From Hyaloperonospora brassicae (taxonomy: Eukaryota; Oomycota; Peronosporomycetes; Peronosporales; Peronosporaceae), in assembly GCA_947650285.1 (NCBI GenBank), contig CANTFL010001207.1, forward strand, positions 248,001 through 312,000: a DNA stretch of 64,000 nt. Direction: 5' to 3'. Below are positions 1 to 12,206 of the stretch, one piece after another (the first letter of the stretch is position 1; each line of letters begins with the position of its first letter). The notes beneath the pieces are model-generated. The model was given only the letters and a program-made list of their open reading frames with translations. It was not told where the DNA came from and ran no database searches. The position numbers and the translations under genes were made by a program.

Positions 1-3000
1 TTATGTCATAGAATCACGATAACAACCATTCGGCTCTACGACGAAGCGAGCACAGCAAGCTCACACCACGCGACGCCGCGCTCGCTTACGACGAGCTCCC
101 GGCGCTCAAACCCTGCTGAACTTCGCCCTATGCCCTGGAAAGACGTTCTTTCGTACAGTGCTGGGGGAAAGCACTGGGACGTCTTGCGAATCAAGTCGCG
201 ATCGTCGCCATGGTCGGATGTTATTCGTCTTAACCGCAATGCTATGGGGAATTCTGGAGTCGCACAAGTCATCAGTCTCACCAGTGAGGCTCGTGACCAA
301 GACGAGGAAAGCGATCTTCGAAACGGAAGCCAAGAAGTAGCGTTGTGGAGCTGTTTCGGTAGCGGACGCTTTTCAGAGACGATTATAGCAACTGTAGTTC
401 CTCGTTACATCTTGATCAACAAGACGGAAGAAACGATTAAGTTTCGACAATGCGGGGTTCCCCAGACCATGCGATTGGCTACGAACGAGATCGTGCCATT
501 CCACTGGCCGAGCGCGCTAAAAGGGAAGTTATTGGAAGTGACCTTGCTGCACAAGTACAGCTGGAGCGGAAGTTTTCGAATCAATTCGCTCGGGATCACG
601 TATTTGAAGCTCCGCGACCGAGACGACGCCTCTCGCATCTACATTTTAGTATGTCAGATTGAGCTGGTTGGCGGATCAGTCGCGTTGATATTCCGGGGAG
701 AGTCAAAGCGCTTTCCACCTTACAGGATCGACAACATGACATCGTATAGGATACAGTACAAGCAGGCAAACTGGGGCGGGGACAAGGATTTTGACGAATT
801 GCCACCTCGATCTTCTTGCCCATACTCGTGGGATTCCTTGCACGGCACCGAGGGTAAGTCGTCGTCATCGTCGAACCAGGAGCACACTTTTCCCAGCAAC
901 TCGAACTCGTCATCTCGTTCACTTCGCGTGAGATTTATGCGGGTGACATCTTCGACTTCAAAGACTGGCGACATCTCGGACAAGGATGCTGTAGAGGTTC
1001 GCGAGTACAATCTGGATGAAATGGCCACTTACAAACGTATCCAGCTTCATCGGTCTTTGCCTTCCGAGATTTTCCTCGAACCGGAGCAACAGGGGTATTT
1101 GCTGAAGAAGGATAGCATGCTGAAGTGGAACCGAAAATACTTTCGGCTATATGAGCATATGTTGTACTATTTCGCTAATGAAACTGACCAAGAGTTGCTG
1201 GGGGTAGTGGACTTGCGGACAGGGTCAAACTTACCAGGCGTGGGCAGCGTCGCCATTTTTGAAAAGGCAGCAGAAGCTCCGTCGAAAACCGGGTTCGTTT
1301 CGCTCAACGGTCTGGTCTCGTCAATTACAGACAGTCTGTTTGGCAAAGACTCGAAGCAGCTCGGAAATGATGGCAATGACGACGACGACGACGATAACAG
1401 CGATGATCGGTTGAGAGAGCTGGTACACGTTGCAGTGTCGTTGACTACATCTAGCCTGCTATGTGAAGAGTCGGAGAAATTTGTGAACGTGATGACCGAA
1501 AACAGGACAGCTGTAGCATCGCGTAGTTTTTACGTCAACGGCCAAGATCTTGTGGATTTTTTGATGGCGGAACTGAATGCTCAGACAAAAGCACAGGTAT
1601 TTGCGATGGCACAAGAGATGATGGAGCTTGGCATGCTCAAGCCCGTGCGCACATCAAAAGACAGAGGTGCTCGGCGGCAGGCACCGATGAGAAGCTTCCA
1701 GTGCTCCAAAACGGTGTGGTACAGTGTTCATCCGATCAATCCATCAGACGACTCCGATGTGGCTTCCGGACATTGTCCGAGTACAACTACCCTGCGAGAT
1801 GGTGAGTCGCCTACAGTCTCGACCACTTCTTGTGCAAAACCAGCCCTGCTTGGATCGAACCAATTTTCGATCATCACGCCAACCAAGTGCTACGACTTGA
1901 AAGCTAAAACCCCTAAGATCGCTAAAATGTGGGTCAGGAGACTACGGCTTGCAACTCGGGGTGACCAACCTGAAGACGTTGAGGCATTTTCAGAGGATGC
2001 AGTGACGCCGCACACGATGCGTTCACATCGGGATCTTGTTCCACAGGTTCAAAATGCAAAAACGTATGTATTTGTTCGCATCCGTGCTGATGGTCCAACA
2101 AAGGTGCTCGAGTTATTCGAAGGTGGGGAGGAAGATTTTGATGAGAAAGAGACCAAGTACGAGCTATCAAGTACTACATCGGCGTCCTCTGATTCTCCTT
2201 CAGCTAGCGAGGCTTCCACTGGCACTTTTGGGTCACTGACGTCTGGTGTGGCACTTCGTCTGCGTGTGGACGGAATCGGTGTCTCATGTGTCAATGAATA
2301 TCCGATGGAGCTTGTATATATCTACTTGGGTGGTATCAGCCTTTACTATTCGCGCGTGAATTCGAATATGCGCATGAACGTCACGTTAGACGATCTGCAG
2401 ATCGATAACCAGAGTGAAGAAGCGACGTTCACAAAACTGCTTTGCCCCCGCTTGAGAAACAACGCCGCAGCCCCACCTACTCCAACTCAGCGAAGGTCAG
2501 TTGGTGATATTGGCGTAGATCTTGCGAAGATGGTTGATCGAGAGAGAGGAGAAAATGGCGGCAACGGAGACAATGCAGAACAGGAAAACACGGGCCTGAT
2601 TTTGAGTGAAAACATCTTCAGTTGCGCTGACTGCAAGTATCGCCAAACGAACGTTGCTGCAATGCACTTCTGCTGTACGTGGTCCAACGAGCAAGGCAAT
2701 ACGGATTATTTCAAGCATTGCTCGTTCTGGTTGTATCCAGTCATTGCTCAATTGGACGAAGAGCTTTTGGTGTCAGCCCGAGCGTTCATGGGGGCGGTAC
2801 GATGTATATCGCGGTACGATGTTGCTGGAATGTGCTAAATGCTGACATTGTTTTTGTACAACTTGCTTGGGTGTGCAGATGTCGCAGTCGTGGGGACAGA
2901 ACCGGTCACAAAACCGTGGGGGTGAGATTCGCGCAAAGACGATTCCCATTGAGATAATGCTTGAGTCTCTGACAGAGTACAGGGAAAACACGTGCAGTGA

Positions 3001-5545
3001 AGAGCTAGATCCGCTGAAAAGTCTGGAATCGTACACCACAATATCGTCCTCGGAGACGCGGAAAGTGTACTTTGCTCTCTTGCATTTACACCCGGTGGAT
3101 ATTGACATCACGTTTCGTAGCGACGTGTTCCAGGCAAGTGCGGCAACTAGCCTGCGTGAAAGGGCTGGTGCGAAGAGGTCTAAAATTGGGGGCAGCTATA
3201 TCGATGAACGGAAGCGCTCAAGTTCAGCATCGTCTGCATTTGGTGAAAGTAGCTGTGACGACTCGTCATCAATGACTTGGGCGATTCCTAGTCTCACGAT
3301 GCACGTGCCTGATCTCGATAACGCCCCTGTGCGCCTGAACGCATTGATGATTGAACATGCTTTTGGAACGAGTGGTGACCTTACTCGCCGAGTGTCAAAG
3401 TATTATACCCGCCAGTTGTGGAAGCAGCTGCACAAGATTTTGGGTTCATTCGACTTCTTGGGAAACCCTGTCGGATTTCTGGACCACATTGGTACAGGAG
3501 TGCGTGACTTTGTCTATGAGCCCCTGGAAGGACTGAAAATTGGCGGCAAGGGTTTTCGAAAAGGGTTGGCGAAAGGCACGGCTAGTCTGATGTCAAACAC
3601 GGTGGATGGTACGTTTGACGCAGCAAGCAAGATCTCGGGTACTTTTGGACAGGGGTTTGCAAACTTGAGCCTAGACGATCACTACCAACAGAATCGCGCC
3701 CGCGCTCGTCGCCACCACGTTCGTGGGTTACGCGAAGGGCTGGTGCAGGGCTCACGAGAACTCAGCCTTGGTGTGTACGAGGGCGTTGCTGGCCTCATGT
3801 TAAACCCTATGCGAGGTGCTCACGAGAGCGGCGCTGTAGGCTTCGTACGTGGCACAATTACTGGAATCATTGGTCTTCCCGTCAAACCTGTGGCAGGCAT
3901 CTTTGATTTTGCCTCGCGTGCGACTCAAGGCGTGCGTAACCGGTCGCTGCAGAACGGACAGAACATGGGACGAGTCCGACGGCCACGTGTATTCGGACGC
4001 TACAATGAGCTCAAATGCTACAAGGAAGCTGACACGATTGCCTACGAACTGCTCAAGAAGGTCGGCGGTGATCGGCTGTCTAGTGAGAAGATCGTATTTT
4101 ACAATGAAATCGTGCAGTCTGTGCGTGCTGCAGATCTCACGCGTGAAGCTCGAGATCGACGGCATAGTGGTAGAGCCGGAATCGGCAAGTCGATGAGCAA
4201 CACTGACTCAACCCGCGAGCGTACAAATTCACTACGGCGAAGCCTACAAGAGAGCGCTGAACGACGACGCGCTACTGGCGAGCTTCCGAATGCAAGCACA
4301 AGCGAGGCTGACGGCCGCAAACTTCGGTATGAGGTTGTGTTTTACCAGAAGAAGATGGGGATGGACCTCGAAACGGACTTCTACGGTGAGAATGTGACGA
4401 TCAAAGCGATGGATGAGACGGCTCGATCGAAAGTCAAGGTTTGTGGGCTAGTAGCCGCTCGACAAAAAGTGCTGCAGGAAGGAGACTGTCTCATTGGCGT
4501 TGGCGGCGTAGACGTACGTAGCATCGGCTTTCACGAGACGCTGGCCTTACTGCGTGGCACAGCTCGACCCATCGCCGTTCAATTCGAGAGTGCAGAGGAG
4601 CTGATGCAGGACACGCAGGACATCACCGCGTCTGGTCACTCGGATAGTGGAGGAGTTGAGTTTGGAGCAACAAGTAAGGCGCGATTGCGTCGACTGTCGT
4701 TAGCGGACTCGGGAGTAGAGAACGAAGCCGACGAGTCAATTCAGGAGATCAAGGTCCAGCTAACGCACTGGCTGATCGTGACGGAGCAACGCGTGCTCTA
4801 CATCAACGTGGGGTCGTACATGGATCCCGTGGTCGAATGGATGACGCCTTTGCGATACGTCTACCGTGTCGAACGGCAGAAAAGTGCAGCACGGATACTC
4901 CTTCATCTGAGCGTCGGCGTTGACAGTCTACCGATGGGTCCGCGTCTGCGGCCGTCGCTCAAAACAGTCGACGGTCACGCGCGAGACATGAACGTGTTTT
5001 TGGATGTCATGTGGCACAGCTTTGGTTCAGCGACCGCCGAAGAGCAGGAACTGTGGCCTTCTGACACAAGTCTCAATGGTTATTTGCTCAAGAAGGGCGG
5101 GTTCTCCACAGTGCGCCGCTGGTTCGTCCTGAGCCGCAATTGCCTCTACTACTTTTCCAATCGCAAGCAGCTGCGGGGTATCATTCCTCTTGGTCACGTG
5201 CGACTTGAGACGGACGCGGGTGACGCACGCTGTCTGCGCATCAAGAACGCCACTCGCTCGCAGCCGCTGATTACATTGCAGCTAGACAGTGGCCAAGTCG
5301 TGGAGCGCGTGCAGAGCGAAGTCGTGCTTGTAGCTGCGTCAACACAGGACCTCGAGATGTGGCAGTCGTCTCTTGCCCACGCAGCTGGCAAAGGCATGCG
5401 GCACTCGCGAGGGACGCGATTCTTTGTGCCAACTGCTGCCTCTCGACTCGAAGTTGGCACACGGGAAACGCCGGACTTTGTCGTCCAGCCGCTTGTCGAC
5501 GCCCTGACGAAGACGGTCGAGGTGTTTAACCCACAGTCGCGCTAG
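1..5545 (+). CDS. VPS13: VPS13-family lipid-transfer protein, C-terminal part (5' end outside window)
   Basis: The reading frame is open from base 1, so this is the 3' part of a larger gene. Exons are <1..2796 and 2879..5545; the 82-bp phase-0 intron joins FMGA to MSQSWG. About 1820 residues are visible. In order: a VPS13 adaptor-binding (SHR-BD/VAB) segment (nt 370-730, with VPRYILINKT and RIDNMTSYRIQY); the first half of a PH domain (from about nt 1087, GYLLKKDSMLKWNRKYF); a DEP-like segment (about 1470-1660); the last PH strand and helix (about 1870-1960); an acidic/Ser linker; the VPS13 C-terminal amphipathic region (about 3345-3960, with DFLGNPVGFLDHIGTGV); a PDZ-like domain (about 4325-4600); and a second PH domain (about 5065-5390). 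VPS13 proteins move bulk lipid between membranes at contact sites, and the C-terminal modules select membranes. The N-terminal chorein and channel part is not in the window. Confidence 0.93.
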
Positions 5546-5801
5546 TAGTCGCATGGCACGTCACGCTGACCACGCCAAGCAGAAGGGGCCCGTGTTGTTG
5601 ATTATTAATTTAGAAAGCGGGACAGTTTCGATCACGAAGGGTCGACGTCCTCGTCTCAGATCGTTGATGATCACTGTTTCGACGCCCGCCCGCCCGTCTG
5701 TCGGACTGCGTGTGTCTGTCTCACTTGTAATATACGAAGCCGAAGATACTTTCAGATACTGTTCAACAGACATATCTTACCCGGTTCGTCGTGCCCGCAA
5801 T

Positions 5802-8252
5802 ATGTGGGAAGAGCGCATGACGACGCGCGTCTTCTGGGCGGCCGTCGTGGCCTTTCGTCTATGGAACGCGCTGTTCGTGCGCACGTTCTTCAACCCGGAC
5901 GAGTACTGGCAGAGCACAGAGGTGGCGCATCGCCTGGTCTTTGGCTACGGACACCTGTGCGTATCGCTGGTATTTTACGGTCATATACGTCACATTCGTT
6001 TTTTTCGCTCTGGTCGTGATGGGCTGTTGTCTGTATTTCTTGTCGCTCTGTATGCCACTGTTGCGCAGTACTTGGGAGTGGAGCGACGATGCTCAGCTGC
6101 GTGGGTTTGCGCACCCGGGTATCTTCGCGGGCCTCTACAAGCTGCTGCAGCTTTTGGTGTGCTGCTGGAATAGCTTTCGCTGGCGAAATTTATTGTTACT
6201 TGCACTCATCACGTCTCGATCATGACGTATATGCTGCAGGATGTGGACTCGCGATGGGCAGTGGCGTACGGTCCGCGGCTGCTGCAGGTGAGTGTATCCT
6301 CTTCTGGCAAAAGTCGAGTGAACGAGCTTGTTGGCTCACTGTGTAGGTAAAACAAACCAGGGACTTTTGGCGGCTGCCAACGACTTTTTCCTGTACAAGC
6401 TGGCGTGGGCTTACGTTGGTGCAAAGGCGGCCAAGTGGGCGCTGTTTTGTCAGCTGTTTTCGTGGTTTACCTTCTACGTCATGGTGCGGCCATTCTCGAA
6501 TTGTGTCGAGACCGTGTGCACGACAGCTGCGCTGGCATTGTGGCCGTGGAAGTTTCTGGTACGTCAGCCAAGAAGTTGGTCCAAATTGCACAATCAGAAT
6601 GACTGACGCTTGGTGGTGGCAGGAAGATGGAGCCGCGTCGAAGAAATGCAGTGATGCAAACCCAGTGAAGCGCAGCCACCGCGCGCTATCCCTCATGCTC
6701 GCAGCGCTAGGTGTGCTGTTTCGTCCGACAAGTGTCGTCATCTGGCTGTATCCTGGAGTTATGCACTTGTTGCAGAGTCGCGATCGAGCGCATCTTGTGT
6801 TCGGCGTTGTGTTGCCGATTGCGATTGTCACTTTGTTGGCGATGTTGTGCATCGATCGTCTCGGATATGGCGAGTGGACGTTTGTGCCTTACAATTTCTT
6901 CAAGTTTAACGTCCTCGAGGTAAGTGTCGTCGTGGCATTTTGTTTGTTGCATCTTTTTTTGTCTAGGTGATTGTGACCTCATGCTTGTGAACTCTAGGGC
7001 AAGGATAAGCTTTATGGCGAGCACCCGTGGAGTTGGTATTTCTTGCAGGGTTATCCAGCCATTGTGGGCACGGCATTGCCTATTGCGCTTGTTGGATACC
7101 TCACGATCCCGGTAAGCACATCCGAGCTTTGATGCTCTCAGGATGTTGTCGTTCGCTTTTGCTAAGGCTGTTCTCTTGATGGCGCTACGTTAGTCCTCGA
7201 AGAAAGACCTCGGGCGCACGATCATGTCGGCTCTCTTCGTGTACAGTTATGCTTCCCACAAAGGTAAACCGCGCAATTCGTCGGTCTTCCATTCTCGACA
7301 CTGTGCTAACTCTCGTGTGTGTTGTTCGCAGAGTTCCGATTCGTTCTTCCGCTGCTTCCGCCTGCGTTCGTGTATGCTGGGTATTGCTTGCGCAACCTAG
7401 AGCGGAGACTCTATTTTCAGCTTCGTGAAAAAACGCAATGGAACCTTCTGCGACTTGCTGCTGTCGTGGTCATTGTGCCAAATCTTCTCACTGCCTGCTA
7501 TCTTTCTCGGAGCCACCAGGTGTGTGTGCTGCTGAGTTCGATGCAAGGATGCTGGTTTTGCCTAACTTTATTCGTGTAGCGTGCCCCAGAGGAAGTGATG
7601 GATTACCTCGCGGACCGCATTCAACGTAAGCGCTACCGCTTTGCCGCTACGACTGCATTACGCGTGTAGTCACCCGATCTGTGTCCGTATTTGCGTCTGT
7701 GTGTCTACGTGTCTATCACAGAGACCCCCGAAGCTACAGTCCACTTTTGGACTCCTTGCCATGCAACGCCTTACTACAGCTATCTGCATCAGAATGCTTC
7801 CATGTGGTTTCCGGACTGCTCACCAGCGTAAGAATGGTCTCATGTAACGTGGCCGTGGTAGAAAAACGCGCTCATGGATGTATTCTGGATGCAGCAATCG
7901 TGCGCGTACTGAGGGCAGTGAGTCGTCTCAGCTGGAACGCGACCCGAGGCGTTTCGTCACGAAACTTTACCATTTGTCGCCACCGGACAGTCGTGTCAGC
8001 GATTCTGCATTCCTGGAGCTTCCAACGTACGTCGTGACGTACTCTACGATTGCTGCCAAAACCGAATCGCTTCTAGCTCACATGCGCTTTGTCGAGGTGC
8101 GCTTGTCTTGTTGGTGTTACTGCACTGGCCCGAGTCTAACTCGATTCCTTTCTCATCTGTAGGCAGCCGCATTCCTCCACAGCGATGTGAGTGGCGACGC
8201 AGATTCCACCGAAGTCGTGTCGAGCATGCTGGTGTTCAAGCGGATGGCGTAA
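5802..8252 (+). CDS. PIGB: GPI mannosyltransferase 3 (PIG-B/Gpi10), GT22 family
   Basis: Twelve exons restore a 533-aa protein, close to the roughly 554 aa of human PIG-B: 5802..5956, 6069..6156, 6240..6287, 6361..6558, 6623..6919, 6998..7111, 7194..7263, 7332..7519, 7580..7625, 7722..7827, 7895..8096, 8163..8252. All phases agree. Diagnostic motifs are FNPDEYWQSTEVAH with the following GYGHLTWEW (split by intron 1), GLLAAANDFFLYK, EHPWSWYFLQGYPA, SHKEFRFVLPLLP and TPCHATPYYSY. It is a multipass ER membrane enzyme that adds the third mannose to the GPI-anchor precursor from dolichol-phosphate-mannose; the first-loop Asp-Glu is the conserved GT-C acid pair. The start at 5802 was chosen because the preceding in-frame 250 bases, right after the VPS13 stop, resemble no protein. 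A start at 5817 is possible. Two exons are tiny (48 and 46 nt). Confidence 0.93.
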
Positions 8253-8698
8253 GATTGAGTGAGCCAAAGTGTTGATGACCGGTCGGCCGGCTATCCGACC
8301 TTGCTTGCACCAAGCAGTTTGCATGGCTCGATGTCGGAGTATCTGGAGACGACGCAGCTGTATGAGCACCTGATAGATGAGGAAGTGGGCGGCTCGAAAA
8401 ACGATTCGCTGCTTGTCATGGAATCGGTTGTTGGCTTTTGTTGATCAGAGTGGGCGAAGCTGCTGCTGAAACTGGCTGACGTCTGCGGCTGTCGATGCGG
8501 TGGGTCCGATGGATAGGTGGACGAGCTCGAATTTATTTAGATCGGTTAAACACAAGCTGGGCGGCACGCAGGTGAAATGGACGACTGCCGTTGATGAAGC
8601 TTGAGGTCAAAGGATAGCCATCTCGTCTCCTGGTCCAATCCACAGCACCTGGAGCACAACGCAACGCGCCTGTTGACAAACAATGAGGCACGCTCAGC
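8253..8698. other. Convergent intergenic spacer
   Basis: This 446-bp spacer lies between the stops of PIG-B (+) and the Tra2-like gene (-) and should hold both 3' UTRs. A short open frame (first ATG at 8331, ending 8444) resembles nothing I know, and I do not call it. Confidence 0.5.
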
Positions 8699-9860
8699 CT
8701 ACCGGCGTCGTCGATCATCGCCCGTGTCACGGTTGTAGCCCCCTCGGTTGCGATCGCGGTCATCGTAGCGACCACGCCCTCGGTCGTCGCCACGGCCACG
8801 GTCATCGCTGCGTCCGCGGTCCCTATCGTCATTGCGACGCGAGAATCCGCCACGGTCTCGGCTACGACTCCGCCGTCCTCGGTCTCGACTGCGGTCCCCG
8901 CTATAGCGATCGCGTCCACCGTACTTTGCGCTCGCAAGTCGCGGTCCAAGGTCTACAGCCACGCAGCAGCAGCAGCACGAAAACAACTCAGCATTTGGCC
9001 ACCCCTTTTACCAGCTCATCCCGTGCATCCTGCGTCCAACGCTTCGTTACGCACACTGTCCTGGAGTCTTTTCGTGGCCACGCTTCCGCTTTGCGTGCTC
9101 GACTCGCACCTTGCGGCCCTGTACCTCTTGGCTATTGTTGTTGCCCAACGAAAACAAACAAACAAACAAACAAACAAACAAACAAACGTTCACACACGAA
9201 TACACACAGACGCCACGTTAGCCCCTGCAGTCCAACTCAAGCTGCCACTCGTTTCCAACGCACTTGTTCAGCTCCTTCACAGCGTCCTCTGCATCCCGCA
9301 CGTCGTCAAACGTGACAAATCCAAACCCCCTGTACAACAACACAACATCAACACCACCACCACCCCCAACGTCATCAGTACACACGACACTTGTCGCAAG
9401 CCAGTCCGGCACACATGCAGCCATCATCCATCCATCTGCCAGCTCTGTCTGCACAAACACCCGTCCACCCATCGCCCGCACGCCCGTACCTCGACTCGCG
9501 CGTCACGGGGTCCACAATCACTTCGCACTTGCTCACGCGTCCGTACTTCTCAAACAGCTCCTGCAGCTCGGGCTGCCCCACGCGCGTCGCCAAGTTGGCC
9601 ACGTACAGATTGTTGCCCGGATTCTCCACCGTCTTGTCGTCCCGGTCCGACGTCGCCGCCGCCGCCGCTACACCCGTCTCTAAAGTCGCCGCCGCCGCCG
9701 CTGCGTCCGGCGACCGACTGCGACGCGGCGTCTCGCGGTCCTCAACCGGCCGCGGCTCGACGTCGTCTCGAGGCGGACTCGCCATGTCCGCATCAGACCC
9801 TTTCGCTAGCGACGCCGAGCGACTGCTTCGCGCGGGGGACGGCGACTTGTGGGCCGACAT
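8699..9860 (-). CDS. TRA2: Transformer-2-like SR splicing factor (RRM plus RS/RD tail)
   Basis: Four exons on the minus strand, 9860..9490, 9329..9264, 9131..9055 and 8952..8699, give 255 aa; all phases agree. An Arg/Ser-rich N-terminus with polyalanine precedes one RRM with RNP2 (LYVANL) and RNP1 (RGFGFVTF, split by intron 1). Exon 3 carries NQEVQGRKVRVEHAKRKRG and then TPGQYLG, which matches the Tra2-specific linker (TPTPGIYMG in animals); the Tyr of that motif is made across intron 3. The C-terminal tail is rich in Arg, Asp and Gly rather than pure RS. Tra2 proteins bind purine-rich exonic enhancers and guide alternative splicing in the nucleus. Intron 2 contains an (AAAC)n microsatellite. 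The ATG at 9860 begins the Ser/Arg-rich domain; an in-frame extension upstream is not Tra2-like. Confidence 0.88.
9152..9187. repeat. (AAAC)n microsatellite inside intron 2 of the Tra2-like gene
   Basis: About nine tandem AAAC units lie between the exon 2 donor (9263) and the exon 3 acceptor (9132). Confidence 0.9.
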
Positions 9861-10437
9861 GAGCACTTGCGACCGGTGGGCGTCGGCCGCGCGGAATCTT
9901 TCGGTGTGCGTGGCCCGCGACGGAACAAACACACAAATGAACAAACAAATACTTACACAGAGGCGGCGGCGGCGGTCGTGGGGACGCGAGTGAATGTGGC
10001 GGACGGGTGGCAGCGCTCGCGTGGATGGCAGCGGCTTACAAACATCAGGTGAGGGCTCGCGCGGGGCGACGTGACCCCCCGTCCCGCCGCCACTTCTGGA
10101 CTACCCGCTCTGACTCGCAGCCGGTCGCCCCGTTTCTGTCGCTGTCGACGCACTGAGCAGCGCAAGTGCGTGCGTGGTGTACACAGTGTGTGGTGCGCTC
10201 CATATGCCCACCACACACCATATGCCCACCGCACACCATCCGCCCACCACACACCACCTGCACACCACACACCACACGTACACCACACACCACCTGCACA
10301 CCACCCACACACCACCTGCACACCACACACCATCTGCACACCACATATTCATTATACGTGACCGGCACTTGCTTGGAGCGACTCGTCGGCACTGGTGGCG
10401 AGCGACACGAGTGCGTTGAGAGCCGACGAGGAACAGT
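9861..10437. promoter_or_regulatory. Divergent intergenic region, likely shared promoter
   Basis: This 577-bp region separates the head-to-head starts of the Tra2-like gene (-) and the Trf4-like gene (+). It must hold both promoters. About 150 bp of it is a CA-rich minisatellite. No core promoter motif was identified with confidence. Confidence 0.5.
10196..10345. repeat. CA-rich degenerate minisatellite
   Basis: Imperfect tandem units of the type CACACCACCTG or CACACCATATG (about 10-20 bp) run for about 150 bp and end roughly 90 bp before the Trf4-like start. On the complementary strand it is a GT/GGT-rich tract that keeps frames open, and it explains Cys/Trp/Val-rich spurious ORFs there. 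Confidence 0.85.
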
Positions 10438-12009
10438 ATGGCGAGGACCAAAGCGGGTCGGAAGGCCAAAGGCGGCGTGCGGCACGACGACTTCAACGCC
10501 GAAGCCGCGAAGGTCGGGGCCGAGACGAAGAAGCGCGCGAAGAACCAGCTGAAGGTCAAGGGGAAGGCCAAGTACGCGGCCAAAGTCGCAGCTCAGCACG
10601 AGAAGAAGCAGAAACAGCAGCAGTTGCAGCTGCAGTTGCAGGAGAAGCGACTGGACGAGAGCGAGCGCTCCAGTAGCGGCAGCAACGACCGACAGCCGAG
10701 CGGCGCCGACGACGGGTTCATCCAGTTTGGAGCTGCGAAGGACGAGATTCGCAGTGCCGGCGGCGGCGGCGCGACTGGGAACGCTACTGCCCGCGACACG
10801 CCGCAAGAGGATACGCACACTGCGTTGACACTGGAAACGCGGCCGTGGATACAAGAGAACAAGCGCTACACGAACAGCAACGTCTACGCGCGGCTGCACG
10901 AGGAGATCATGGACTTTGTGCGGTTCGTGAGTCCCACGGAGGAGGAACTGAGCAGTCGCATTGAGCTCATTGAGGAGATGCGGGAGATTGTCCAGACGCT
11001 GTGGCCTGGAGCCACTGTCGAGACCTTTGGCTCACACTATACGCAGATGTTTTTGCCGCAGAGTGACATTGACATGGTGCTCTTTGGCGTGCCCGAGGGA
11101 ACGCAGCCGCTGTTTAAGCTCGCACAGTGTCTAGAGGAAAAAGACTTGGTGAGCTACCTCGAGGTGATTGACAAGGCCCGGATTCCGATCGTCAAGATGG
11201 TGCATAAAGCGAGTGACATCCACGTCGACGTGTCGTTCAATGTCGCGGGTGGCTTGGCCACGGGGGATCTCGTGCGACACTTTATGCGCGTGCACCCGTC
11301 GTTTCGTCCACTGACGCTCGTGCTGAAGTACTTTATGGCCCAGCGGGGACTGAACGAGACGTACTCAGGCGGCGTGGGGTCTTTCTTGCTGCAGCTGATG
11401 GTAGTCAGCTTCTTACAGCACACTGGGCGCGCATTGGGTGCAAAGCACGACGATCCCAGGTTCAACAATTTGGGGCAACTGTTGGTGGGATTCTTCACGT
11501 TGTACGGAAGGGACTTCAACTACACTGATCTTGGCATCTCGGTGCGAAACGGCGGCTCATACTTTTACAAAGAAGACCGCTACTGGTGTGATGCCGGCAG
11601 ACCTTTTCTGATCGCCATGGAAAATCCGAATGAACCGAGCCTGGATGTTGGCAAGAATTCGTACGAAATACGCACCGTTCAGCGTTCTTTCGACTATGCC
11701 CGTCAGGTACTACAGAACGAAATCGGCCGTCATGGTCGGTTCAAGTCTCTTTCTGGTAGCATTCTGGGCACGATTATTCAGGCAGACAGTAACTTGATGA
11801 AGAGAGAGCCGCCAAGTAGTTTTGGTTTCGATGTTTTGCACCACGATCCCGAAAAGACGGCCGAGATTCGCAAGCAGTACGAGATGCGGCGTGACGAAGA
11901 AATGAACAAGAAGCGCGCAGCAGAGTCGGCGACCCAGAGTCGACGGAAGGGCGGCGCGAACGAGCCGCCGTATAAACGTTGGAGAGAACGCTCTAGTCGG
12001 GCATACTAG
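10438..12009 (+). CDS. Non-canonical poly(A) polymerase, Trf4/5 (PAPD5/7) type
   Basis: Single-exon gene, 523 aa, starting at an ATG. A basic, Gln-rich N-terminal 130 residues precedes the nucleotidyltransferase core: FGS at residues 197-199, followed by SDIDMV with metal-binding Asp 210 and Asp 212, and HVDVSFN with the third Asp 264. The PAP-associated domain follows (NNLGQLLVGFFTLYGRDFNY, about residues 342-361). The C-terminus ends in a basic KRWRERSSR patch, as in Trf4/PAPD5. The family adds short oligo(A) tails to aberrant nuclear RNAs (TRAMP complex), marking them for exosome decay or trimming. Uridylyl activity (Cid1-like) cannot be excluded from sequence alone, but the basic tail and PAP-associated sequence favour Trf4/5. 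Confidence 0.9.
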   Translation: MARTKAGRKAKGGVRHDDFNAEAAKVGAETKKRAKNQLKVKGKAKYAAKVAAQHEKKQKQQQLQLQLQEKRLDESERSSSGSNDRQPSGADDGFIQFGAAKDEIRSAGGGGATGNATARDTPQEDTHTALTLETRPWIQENKRYTNSNVYARLHEEIMDFVRFVSPTEEELSSRIELIEEMREIVQTLWPGATVETFGSHYTQMFLPQSDIDMVLFGVPEGTQPLFKLAQCLEEKDLVSYLEVIDKARIPIVKMVHKASDIHVDVSFNVAGGLATGDLVRHFMRVHPSFRPLTLVLKYFMAQRGLNETYSGGVGSFLLQLMVVSFLQHTGRALGAKHDDPRFNNLGQLLVGFFTLYGRDFNYTDLGISVRNGGSYFYKEDRYWCDAGRPFLIAMENPNEPSLDVGKNSYEIRTVQRSFDYARQVLQNEIGRHGRFKSLSGSILGTIIQADSNLMKREPPSSFGFDVLHHDPEKTAEIRKQYEMRRDEEMNKKRAAESATQSRRKGGANEPPYKRWRERSSRAY

Positions 12010-12206
12010 CGCGAATGCATTCGATGTTGGGTATTCATTGAGCAGAGCTTCATCGAAAACTCCTGAATGCTTGTTGTGTAGTGCCTCGACAAATGTACCT
12101 CTACCAAGATGGTCCAACGCGCAGTCTGGAAGGGAACTCGGGCACGGCGTTTGCGCCCCTGACGCCCGTGCTGATTGCATGCTCGAACCAGTCGATCGCT
12201 CGGCTT

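Noticed and set aside
9023..9862. Long plus-strand frame antisense to the Tra2-like gene
   Set aside because: Thr/His/Pro low complexity caused by repeats and antisense of RS codons; the minus-strand four-exon gene matches Tra2 across every splice site.
10045..10899. Long minus-strand open frame across the CA-rich repeat and the Trf4-like N-terminus
   Set aside because: Its open length comes from the GT-rich repeat and from antisense of the Ala/Gln/Lys-rich start of the Trf4-like gene; no domain, and the plus-strand gene is well supported.
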